From IMG/VR virus record IMGVR_UViG_3300047546_002355, positions 1-21,246 of that record: a stretch of 21,246 nt of DNA. One strand, written 5' to 3'. The DNA comes from a virus. Below are positions 1-7,200 of this stretch, in pieces; the stretch's first letter is position 1; each line of letters begins with the position of its first letter. Below the pieces are notes generated by a model. It saw only the letters and a program-made list of their open reading frames with translations, was not told the origin of the DNA and made no database searches. A program made the position numbers and the translations under genes.

Positions 1-33
1 ACTTATGGTGAACCGGAAAGTCTCGTTGGATAG
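1..33 (+). CDS. 3' end of an upstream gene (partial, frame uncertain)
   Basis: Frame 1 is open from the window edge to TAG at 31-33 and gives ten residues, TYGEPESLVG, which is too short to identify. A competing reading in frame 3 runs from base 12 to TGA at 75-77 and gives a protein-like string (TGKSRWIVPIDKSIY and onward). That frame has a stop at 9-11, so it has no visible beginning. The TGA at 75-77 runs directly into AAGG, a possible ribosome site for the next gene, which is a common gene junction. The upstream gene therefore ends at either 33 or 77, and the sequence to the left is needed to decide. Confidence 0.3.
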   Translation, partial: TYGEPESLVG

Positions 34-92
34 TTCCTATTGACAAGAGCATATATAGACTGTTAAAATTGATCTGAAGGTTATTTTTTCTT

Positions 93-860
93 ATGGCAAA
101 AGGATTTACTTTGAAGGCTAATGCACCGAAACCCAAGGAAGCAGAGTGGGATTACGATGCGATTAAGGAACGAATGAAGGGCAAATCGATTGTCTTTTGT
201 CTTCCTGGTCGTGGGTGCTCATTTACATTTCTGAAGGCATTTGTACAACTTTGTTTTGATCTGGTGCAAAACAACATGAGTATTCAGATCTCTCAAGACT
301 ACTCATCGATGGTTAACTTTGCTCGTTGTAAAGTACTTGGAGCAAATGTTCTGCGTGGTCCCAAGCAGATTCCTTGGGATGGTAAACTGACTTACGATTA
401 TCAACTGTGGATTGATAGTGATATTGTATTCAATACTGAAAAGTTCTGGCAACTGTGTGATCTTGCACTGTCTGAAGATGGTGAAGAGAAAGAGATTGTA
501 GCAGGATGGTATGCAACTGAGGATGGTCATACGACTTCTGTTGCTCACTGGTTGGAAGAAGATGACTTCCGTAAGAATGGTGGAGTCATGAATCATGAGA
601 ACGTAGAAGGTATTTCAAAGCGTCGTAAACCCTTTACTGTTGATTATACTGGTTTTGGTTGGGTTCTGATTAAGAAGGGTGTATTTGAGAATCTTGAGTA
701 TCCCTGGTTTGCTCCTAAGATGCAAGTCTTTGAATCTGGTGCAGTTCAAGATATGTGTGGTGAAGATGTTTCATTCTGTCTTGATGCGAAAGAAGCAGGA
801 TTTGATATCTGGTGTGATCCTCGTATTCGTGTAGGACATGAAAAAACTCGTGTAATCTAA
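93..860 (+). CDS. GT-A-type glycosyltransferase-like protein
   Basis: This 255-residue protein has the layout of a GT-A (family 2-like) nucleotide-sugar glycosyltransferase. An early beta strand (SIVFCLPGRG, 32-41) is followed by a helix and a segment with MVNFARCK (73-80), where such enzymes bind the nucleotide. A DxD-type motif, WIDSD (106-110), would hold the metal. A C-terminal GEDVSFC (223-229) has the acidic pair expected near the acceptor site, and H249 in VGHEK could be a third metal ligand. There is no signal peptide or membrane segment, so it should be cytosolic. The ATG at 93 has only a weak AAGG at 77-80, 12 nt upstream. The stop overlaps the next start (TAATG at 858-862). Glycosylation of a virion protein or host molecule is inference; donor and acceptor cannot be read from the sequence. 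Arginine is encoded only by CGT/CGA here, unlike the AGA-rich genes downstream. Confidence 0.7.
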   Translation: MAKGFTLKANAPKPKEAEWDYDAIKERMKGKSIVFCLPGRGCSFTFLKAFVQLCFDLVQNNMSIQISQDYSSMVNFARCKVLGANVLRGPKQIPWDGKLTYDYQLWIDSDIVFNTEKFWQLCDLALSEDGEEKEIVAGWYATEDGHTTSVAHWLEEDDFRKNGGVMNHENVEGISKRRKPFTVDYTGFGWVLIKKGVFENLEYPWFAPKMQVFESGAVQDMCGEDVSFCLDAKEAGFDIWCDPRIRVGHEKTRVI

Positions 861-1006
861 TGGCATTTAATATCTTATACAAAGGACGTAAGATATATCA
901 GGATCTCAGTTATGAAGAATGCACTGAGATCCTTGACGAACTTTCCTCTAAGTATTATACTGAAGAGGACTTTGATATTGAACAACTCGAACTGGAGGAA
1001 ATCTAA
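860..1006 (+). CDS. small acidic hypothetical protein (48 aa)
   Basis: This short gene encodes a 48-residue protein beginning MAFNILYKGRKIYQDLSYEE. It has a short N-terminal strand-like part (NILYKGRKIYQDLS) followed by a helical acidic half with ECTEILDELSSKYY and an acidic tail ending LELEEI. I count 14 acidic against 4 basic residues. Its ATG overlaps the stop of the glycosyltransferase-like gene (TAATG at 858-862). It has no Shine-Dalgarno sequence, so translational coupling is the likely way it is expressed. Its own stop overlaps the start of the next gene. From memory, similar small proteins with a Y-x-G-K...DLS-x-EEC pattern occur in T4-like cyanophages without a known function. The adjacency and opposite charge of the next protein may mean the two interact, but this is speculation. 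Confidence 0.65.
   Translation: MAFNILYKGRKIYQDLSYEECTEILDELSSKYYTEEDFDIEQLELEEI
994..998 (+). promoter_or_regulatory. strong ribosome binding site for the 46-aa basic protein
   Basis: GGAGG lies inside the end of the preceding gene, seven bases before the ATG at 1006. It supports this small gene being real and translated in its own right as well as by coupling through the TAATG overlap. It is one of only two strong sites of this kind in the window. Confidence 0.7.
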
Positions 1007-1146
1007 TGGCTAAAGGTGGATCAAACAAAACTATTTTTGAACCAGGAGCACCAAAGAAGACACGTCAAGGACGTTCTGCCCGGACCCTGCTCTCACCAAC
1101 GTCTCGTAACGGTAGAAAGAAAAGGTATCGGGGACAAGGAAAATAA
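1006..1146 (+). CDS. small highly basic hypothetical protein (46 aa)
   Basis: This gene encodes a 46-residue protein beginning MAKGGSNKTIFEPGAPKKTR and ending RKKRYRGQGK. I count 14 lysine or arginine residues and a single acidic residue (E12), with many glycines and serines, so it is probably disordered until bound. The composition fits binding to nucleic acid or to an acidic protein, but no fold or domain is visible. It follows the acidic 48-residue protein with a TAATG overlap at 1004-1008, has a strong GGAGG ribosome site, and is the last gene before the terminator. From memory, similar small basic proteins ending in a KRYRGQG-like tail are common in T4-like cyanophages; their function is unknown to me. 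Confidence 0.7.
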   Translation: MAKGGSNKTIFEPGAPKKTRQGRSARTLLSPTSRNGRKKRYRGQGK

Positions 1147-1151
1147 TTTAT

Positions 1152-1187
1152 AGAGGGTGCTTAAATAGTAATAAGCACTCTTTTTTT
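1152..1187 (+). terminator. Rho-independent terminator after the 93-1146 gene group
   Basis: AGAGGGTGCTT (1152-1162) pairs with AAGCACTCTTT (1173-1183) around a 10-base loop, allowing two G-T pairs, and a run of seven T follows (1181-1187). It sits six bases after the stop of the basic protein gene. The T run ends exactly at the ATG of the next gene (1188), so a read-through transcript would fold a hairpin against that start codon. Confidence 0.75.
1161..1167 (+). promoter_or_regulatory. putative T4-type late promoter (TTAAATA) in the terminator loop
   Basis: TTAAATA covers the last two bases of the left hairpin arm and the start of the loop. It resembles the TATAAATA-type late promoter recognised by the phage sigma factor gp55, and the CTAAATA-like version used by T4-like cyanophages. 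It ends 20 bases before the ATG at 1188, similar to the other two candidates (before 1975 and 16317). A transcript starting here would lack most or all of the left arm, so it could not form the hairpin that would block the start codon. Confidence 0.5.
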
Positions 1188-1715
1188 ATGTTTACTGAAA
1201 AAGAACTTTATATCCTTAATTGGATAAAAGAAGTATCAAAAGTGAGAGAAGAACTGAATGGATTTGCGATTTGTCCATTTGCATCTCATTCAAAATATAA
1301 GATTGTGGAGTGCCCTGCTGAGGAAATTATACCGATTGAAGGATATCAGGTTATAATATACATCGTAGAAGACTACTTTGACTTAGATGCTGTTCAATTT
1401 TGGGTTAATTTTCATAACTCAAAGCACCCTGGATGGAAATTTTTTGAAGACTGTGGTTCATATGACACCTATATTAAGGGTATAAAGACAAATAACGGCA
1501 AATATAACTTAATTTTAGTTCAACCAACCGATAAGTTGCGAAAATTTAGAGAAAATCTTGCTAGAACCACATACTATGACATGTGGGACGATGATTATTT
1601 GCAAGAAATACTCGAAAATGACTATGATATTCTTGAAAAACGGGATAGCAACCCCGTAAAAAGTTCTGATTTAACAGATCAGGAGAGCAAAAATGGGGAA
1701 ACCAGCAGATCGTGA
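1188..1715 (+). CDS. hypothetical protein with a CPFA motif (175 aa)
   Basis: This 175-residue soluble protein is of unknown function. The N-terminus pairs a helix (ELYILNWIKEVSKVREEL) with a GFAICPFASHSK segment in which C29-P30-F31-A32 stands out. This arrangement recalls the start of DUF1415-type proteins (helix, then CPFA), but the likeness is short and I do not assign the family. The middle alternates strands and acidic loops (IIYIVEDYFDLDAVQFW; WKFFEDCGSYDTY). The last 25 residues (from about 150) are polar and probably disordered. There is no Shine-Dalgarno sequence: the ATG follows directly on the T tract of the terminator, so translation probably depends on a short leader from the promoter at 1161-1167. 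The end overlaps the next gene by 23 bases in another frame. Confidence 0.65.
   Translation: MFTEKELYILNWIKEVSKVREELNGFAICPFASHSKYKIVECPAEEIIPIEGYQVIIYIVEDYFDLDAVQFWVNFHNSKHPGWKFFEDCGSYDTYIKGIKTNNGKYNLILVQPTDKLRKFRENLARTTYYDMWDDDYLQEILENDYDILEKRDSNPVKSSDLTDQESKNGETSRS
1681..1685 (+). promoter_or_regulatory. strong ribosome binding site deciding the start at 1693
   Basis: AGGAG lies within the 3' end of the preceding gene, seven bases before the ATG at 1693. It makes that ATG the likely true start even though the two reading frames overlap by 23 bases. Confidence 0.7.
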
Positions 1716-1950
1716 CAAAAATTACATGTATGAACTGTGGGGAACCACGCATTTAACCTCAGATTATGGTGTTCTTGACAATATTCAAGAGAAAAAAATG
1801 CTGAGAGAGATCAGTAATGATGATTTAACTCCAAAAAAACATGATTTTTTCCATCAAAATGAAATTCATCAAAAAATTCGTAATGATGAGGACTATGATG
1901 ACTGGGAATATGGCACTGAACCTCTTTATGAATTCAAAAAACCCGAATAA
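1693..1950 (+). CDS. small acidic hypothetical protein (85 aa)
   Basis: This 85-residue charged protein begins MGKPADRDKNYMYELWGTTH. It is rich in Asp, Glu and Asn and contains an acidic patch, NDEDYDDWEYG, near the C-terminus. It has no membrane segment, signal peptide or recognised domain. The strong AGGAG at 1681-1685 supports the start despite the overlap with the previous gene. Its stop codon TAA (1948-1950) forms the first three bases of the late promoter core before gp25. It sits just before the baseplate block, but nothing in the sequence shows a structural role. Confidence 0.6.
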   Translation: MGKPADRDKNYMYELWGTTHLTSDYGVLDNIQEKKMLREISNDDLTPKKHDFFHQNEIHQKIRNDEDYDDWEYGTEPLYEFKKPE

Positions 1951-1953
1951 ATA
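1946..1953 (+). promoter_or_regulatory. putative late promoter for the gp25/gp6 block
   Basis: AATAAATA, a close match to the T4-type TATAAATA late box, overlaps the TAA stop of the preceding gene (1948-1950). It ends 21 bases before the gp25 ATG at 1975. The intervening leader is AT-rich and has no Shine-Dalgarno sequence. Confidence 0.5.
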
Positions 1954-1974
1954 AGATAGATTTATAATATTTTC

Positions 1975-2376
1975 ATGCCTGTAGAACGGCTAAGTAGAGG
2001 TTTCAAAGATATTAGTATGTCATTTCAGGTCAATCCCCTGAATAATGACTTGATTTCTATTAAGAATGAAACTGCTATTGCTCGTTCAGTCAGAAATCTC
2101 ATCTTTACACTTCCAGGAGAAAGATTTTTTAACGAAAATCTTGGTTCTAGAGTGTCTCAAACACTTTTTGAGAATATGGATGAGATTTCTGCCTCTGTTA
2201 TTAAGGATGAAATTACCAATACCATCAATAACTACGAACCAAGAGTTGATTTGATCTCTGTTGATGTATCTCCAAATTATGATAATAATGAATTTAACGT
2301 AACTATTAATTATTACATTGTTGGAATTGATGTATTACCCCAACAATTATCATTTGCATTACAGCCAACACGATAA
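1975..2376 (+). CDS. 25: gp25-like baseplate wedge subunit
   Basis: This protein belongs to the GPW/gp25 family of baseplate wedge proteins of contractile tails; at 133 residues it matches T4 gp25 (132). In that family the protein sits at the inner baseplate next to gp6 and gp53 and helps couple baseplate change to sheath contraction. Family marks visible here are SVRNLIFTLPGERFF (38-52), the segment NLGSRVSQTLFENM (55-68), and the family EPR motif in NNYEPRVDL, E88-P89-R90. A C-terminal strand pair (FNVTINYYIV) completes the small alpha/beta fold. The ATG at 1975 lacks a Shine-Dalgarno sequence and relies on a leader from the late promoter at 1946-1953. The stop overlaps the gp6 start (TAATG at 2374-2378), so the two wedge proteins are probably made by coupled translation. 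Confidence 0.93.
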   Translation: MPVERLSRGFKDISMSFQVNPLNNDLISIKNETAIARSVRNLIFTLPGERFFNENLGSRVSQTLFENMDEISASVIKDEITNTINNYEPRVDLISVDVSPNYDNNEFNVTINYYIVGIDVLPQQLSFALQPTR

Positions 2377-4286
2377 TGGCATTAGTAAACTTCACTAACC
2401 TAGACTTCGATCAGATAAAAACTTCGATTAAGGATTACCTTAGATCGAATTCAAATTTTACTGACTATGATTTCGAAGGATCAACTTTATCAACGTTGAT
2501 AGATGTTTTAGCATATAATACCTATATTACTTCATATAATGCTAATATGATTAGCAATGAGGTGTTCATTGACAGTGCAACTTTAAGAGAGAATGTTGTT
2601 TCTCTTGCAAGAAATATTGGATATGTTCCAAGATCAAAAACATCAGCAAGAGCAAACATCTCTTTCTTTGTTGATACAACAGGATTTACGACAAGACCAT
2701 TAACTCTTACCCTTAAAAAAGGAACTGTTTGTACATCATCAAGTTCTTTTGGTAATCAAAGTTATACCTTTACTGTTCCCGAGGACGTTACTCGTCCAGT
2801 TATAAATGGAATAGCACTTTTTGAGAATATTTCTGTTTATGAGGGAACCTTCTTAGTAAAAACTTTTACAGTTGATTCAAATAACCCTAATCAAAAGTTT
2901 ATTTTAGATAACTCCGACATTGATACTCAATCAATCTCTGTTCTCGTTAGAAACACTCAATCAAGCACAGTAACTCGTAAGTTTACATTATCCTCTAGTT
3001 TACTTGATGTAGATTCTACTTCTAAAGTATTTTTTATTCAAGAGATCGAAGATCAAAGATACGAACTCATTTTTGGTGATGGTGTATTTGGAGTTAAACT
3101 TGATAATCAAAATTATATCGAAGTTTCTTATGTAACAACTACAGGTGAAGTCGCAAATGGTGTTTCATCCTTTACCTTTAATGGAAGAATTATTGATAAT
3201 AATAACAGAGTAGTTACAACTGGAATTTCCTTATTAACTACTAACACACAGTCTAGAGGTGGACAAGATATAGAATCTGTAGATTCTATCAAGAAATATG
3301 CTCCGAGAATATACGCCTCTCAGAATAGAGCTGTAACGGCAACAGACTATGAAACTATAATCCCAACAATATATCCAGAGACAGAATCCGTTTCCGTTTT
3401 TGGTGGTGAAGATTTAAATCCTCCAAGATTTGGAAAGGTTTACATTTCCATTAAACCAATAAATGGAACATTTGTTTCTAGTCAAGTAAAAGAAAATATT
3501 CGTAACAGTTTAAGAAAATATAGTGTTGCTGGAATAGTTCCAGAAATTTTAGATCTTAAGTATCTTTATGTCGAATTCAATTCCGCAGTTTATTATAACT
3601 CAAACGAAGCTCCTAGTGCAGACTATTTGCAGACTATAGTATCAAACAATATAAACCTTTATGCAAATTCTTCTGAACTGAATAAGTACGGGGCAAGGTT
3701 TAAGTATAGTAAGTTTCTGAAATTGATTGACGATAGTAATAGTGCTATCACTTCAAACATAACAAAAATCATTATGAGAAGGGACATGAGACCCGCATTG
3801 AATCAATTTGCTGACTATGAGATATGTTATGGAAATGCGTTTCATGTCAGTAAAATGAGTGGATATAATATTAAGTCTTCTGGATTTACTATTAGTTCAG
3901 TGAATGGAACAGTTTATATGTCAGATATTCCAAATTCTGATGGAAAAACAGGATCTATATTTTTCTTCACTATAACTTCAACAAATACTCCCACAGTCGT
4001 GAGAAACAATGTTGGTAGAATTGATTATGAAAGAGGTGAAATTATATTAAACCCAGTCAACATTACTTCAACTTCTAAAAATATTGGAGGAGAATCTATT
4101 ATTCAAATTTCAGTGTCACCAAGATCAAATGATGTCATTGGATTACAGGATTTATATTTACAATTAGACGCATCTTCTAGTGTGTTAAATATGGTATCAG
4201 ATGAAATATCTTCAGGTTCTGATATCTCTGGATCAACATATACGGTAACTTCAAGTTATTCCAACGGAGACCTCGTAAGAATATAA
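2376..4286 (+). CDS. 6: gp6-like baseplate wedge subunit (baseplate J family)
   Basis: This is a 636-residue homologue of T4 gp6 (660 residues), the dimeric wedge protein that forms the inner ring of the baseplate together with gp25 and gp7. The N-terminal helical part begins MALVNFTNLDFDQIKTSI and contains a FEGSTLSTLIDVLAYNTYI stretch typical of cyanophage gp6. The baseplate J-like core is seen around KKYAPRIYASQNRAVTATDY, with A309 to Y325. It is followed by a segment with FGKVYISIKP and NSLRKYSVAGIVPEILDL, a family-like alternation of strands and helices. The last 150 or so residues are beta-rich and serine-rich. The gene overlaps gp25 by one base and has no ribosome site of its own. The giant gene starts four bases after its stop, so gp25, gp6 and the giant protein look co-transcribed. 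Confidence 0.92.
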   Translation: MALVNFTNLDFDQIKTSIKDYLRSNSNFTDYDFEGSTLSTLIDVLAYNTYITSYNANMISNEVFIDSATLRENVVSLARNIGYVPRSKTSARANISFFVDTTGFTTRPLTLTLKKGTVCTSSSSFGNQSYTFTVPEDVTRPVINGIALFENISVYEGTFLVKTFTVDSNNPNQKFILDNSDIDTQSISVLVRNTQSSTVTRKFTLSSSLLDVDSTSKVFFIQEIEDQRYELIFGDGVFGVKLDNQNYIEVSYVTTTGEVANGVSSFTFNGRIIDNNNRVVTTGISLLTTNTQSRGGQDIESVDSIKKYAPRIYASQNRAVTATDYETIIPTIYPETESVSVFGGEDLNPPRFGKVYISIKPINGTFVSSQVKENIRNSLRKYSVAGIVPEILDLKYLYVEFNSAVYYNSNEAPSADYLQTIVSNNINLYANSSELNKYGARFKYSKFLKLIDDSNSAITSNITKIIMRRDMRPALNQFADYEICYGNAFHVSKMSGYNIKSSGFTISSVNGTVYMSDIPNSDGKTGSIFFFTITSTNTPTVVRNNVGRIDYERGEIILNPVNITSTSKNIGGESIIQISVSPRSNDVIGLQDLYLQLDASSSVLNMVSDEISSGSDISGSTYTVTSSYSNGDLVRI

Positions 4287-4290
4287 CAAA

Positions 4291-7200
4291 ATGGCAGAAA
4301 CAAGAATCAAAATTAGTTCAGTTGTTGAAAATCAACTTCCAGAGTTCGTAAAGGATGAATTTCCTTTAGTTTCAGAATTCTTAAAACAATATTACTTGTC
4401 TCTGGAAAGTCAAGGATCTACATATGATTTAATTTCCAATTTAGATCAATATGTAAAAGTAGATAACTTATCTAATTTAATTGATTCTACTACTCTTACA
4501 TCCAAAGTATCTTTTTTCGATACGACTATCAATGTAAGTTCTACTGCTGGATTTCCTAATTCTTACGGTCTTCTTTTAATTGATTCTGAAGTAATAACAT
4601 ATACCAGAAAAACTGCAACCTCTTTTATTGGATGTATTAGGGGTTTTAGTGGGACAACATCTTTAGATAATTCATCAAATCCGGACGAACTCGTTTTTAC
4701 TGATTCTGCCGTACAGGAACATAGTTCGTCGGCGACTGTAAAAAACCTCAGTATTCTTTTCCTTCAAAAATTCTTTACAAAATTAAAAACTCAAGTAACT
4801 CCTGGATTTGAGGATAGAACACTTTTTAGTGGATTGAATGATGGTCTCTTTATCAAGCAAGCAGCAGACTTTTATTCATCTAAAGGAACTGAAGGTTCTT
4901 TTGAAATTTTATTCAGGGCTTTATATGGAAAAGACGTTACAGTTATAAGACCACAAGACTATCTAATTCAACCATCTGATGCTCACTATAGAGTAACTAG
5001 AGATTTGGTTGTTGAAAATATTAATGGAAATATAAATCAACTTGTAAACAGGACTGTTTATCAGGACGAGAGTTCATTCTTAGCAAAAGCAAGAGGAACT
5101 GTAACTCAGGTAGAAAGAATTCAAAGGGCAAATAAAGATTATTATGTTCTTAGTTTAGACATTGGATATCAAAGAGATATTGATGTTGATGGTACTATTT
5201 TTGGAGAATTCTCTATTCATCCAAAAACTTTGTGTATTACATCTATCAAAGATGTAGATTCTAGTGTTGGTGGTTTTACACCAAGCTCAACTTCACTTGA
5301 TGTTGACTCTACCGTAGGTTTTCCTCAGTCAGGAAAACTAATTGTAGATTTGGAAAATGGATCTCAGATTACAATAACATATACAGATAAAACTCTTACT
5401 CAGTTTTTGAATTGCTCAGGAATTACTCAAGAAATTCCAAGTGGAACTGAAATAAAATCAAATTTTTATGCTTATGGATATGATGATTCTCAACAAATTG
5501 TAAAGTTTAGAGTAACGGGAGTATTATCAGACATTGAATTACAGAATCAGAACAGTTCGTTTTCTGCTGGTGATCCAATTAAAATAAAAACTCTTGGTGA
5601 TGAGATAGAAGAATATAAGTTCAATAATTGGTTCTTTAATGTATCAACTTCATACACAACCAAATCTGTTGAATTACTTGATTCTTCAAATAATTCTTAC
5701 GCTTTAAATTTTTATGATGAGCATTCTTTTGTTATTGGTGATAGAGTCTCGATACTTCCATCTTTTGGTAGACCCGGTACTGAAGTTTTTGGAACTGTAA
5801 TTTCCTATAGGAATAAGAGATCAATTACTGTTTCTGGTCAAGGATCTTTAAATTCTAATCAAGTTTATGATGTAACGAAGATTTTGTCTAGATTTGACTC
5901 TAGTAACTATCCTACTCTGAGTAAGTATACAACGAATGTACAAAATGTTTATGCTGATGATGAAAAATCTCTATATGTGGCATCTCCATCTTTACCCACC
6001 TATTTGAACCAAAAGGTAACAGTAAATGATAGGTCAGTAACATTTTCAGGAACCTTTAGTGGAAATAATTTAACCATTCAAAATCATCCGTTTTACACTG
6101 GTGATGCTGTTTATTATAGATCTAATGGTACAGGAAATAATCTTGGAATACCTGATGGATTTTATTTTGTAAAAAAGATTAATAGTTCTACAATTCAATT
6201 ATCCAAAAGTAGAGCAAATCTTTATGCAAATAAAATTGTTTCTGTATCAGGAACCGTATCTAACAATAAATTAGAATTTTCATCTTTTGTATCTGATAGC
6301 ACTCTAAAAACAAAACAATTAGAACCTCAAAAACTGATTAGAAAGGTATCTACTCCAGTTGATGATGAAAATCAGTTTCAGACTTTGCCTGGTTCTACCG
6401 GTATTTTAGTAAATGGTGTAGAGTTACTCAATTATAAGTCAAGCAGTAACATTTTTTATGGACCAATTGAAGAAATTACCGTAACTTCACCAGGATCTGG
6501 TTATGATATAATCAATCCACCTGTTTTACAAATTTCAGATGCTGTAGGATCTGGTGCAACTGCTTATTGTAATGTAAAAGGTAATTTAGATAGAATTGAT
6601 GTTGTAGATGGTGGATTTGATTATCTGGAAGAACCAAAGATTACAATTTCTGGAGGTAATGGATCTTTAGCAGAGGCAAAAGCTAATTTAATATCTTTTG
6701 ATCATTATGTAACATTTAATGCAAGTCCAACTTCAGGTGCTATCAATGCGACCACCGGACAAATTTCATTCATCAGTGATCATAAATTTAGAGATTATGA
6801 GCAAGTTGTATATGATCCTCAAGGACAAAAAGTAGTTGGAGGATTGTCTACAAATTCGTCATATTTCGTGTCTGTAATCGACTCCACGAGCATTAAACTC
6901 CACTCTACGTATTCGGATAGCATTCTTGGAGTAAACACGGTTTCAGTAGCAAATAATGGGATTGGAATTCAAAGATTTAAATCCTCGAATAAAAAAAGAA
7001 AAATAGGATCAATTACAGTAACCAACCCCGGATCTGGTTATGAAAATAAGAAAAGAACCTCTACAGTATCTGGAATTAATACAGCATCAAATATTATCAA
7101 TATCCAAAATCATGGATATCAAAATGCAGAAGTATTAACATATAATTTCACCGAGAGTTCCGTAGTAGGTTTATCATCGACTTCAACATATTATGTGACT

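Noticed and set aside
303-596. 97-codon minus-strand frame inside the glycosyltransferase-like gene
   Set aside because: The sense frame has clear family motifs throughout. The antisense product has no recognisable feature or start signal.
1561-1752. 63-codon minus-strand frame across the 1188/1693 gene junction
   Set aside because: It opposes two overlapping plus-strand genes, one with a strong ribosome site, and has no supporting signal of its own.
2066-2254. 62-codon plus-strand frame inside gp25
   Set aside because: It is an out-of-frame shadow of a well-conserved gene, Leu-rich by chance of the shifted frame, with no ribosome site.
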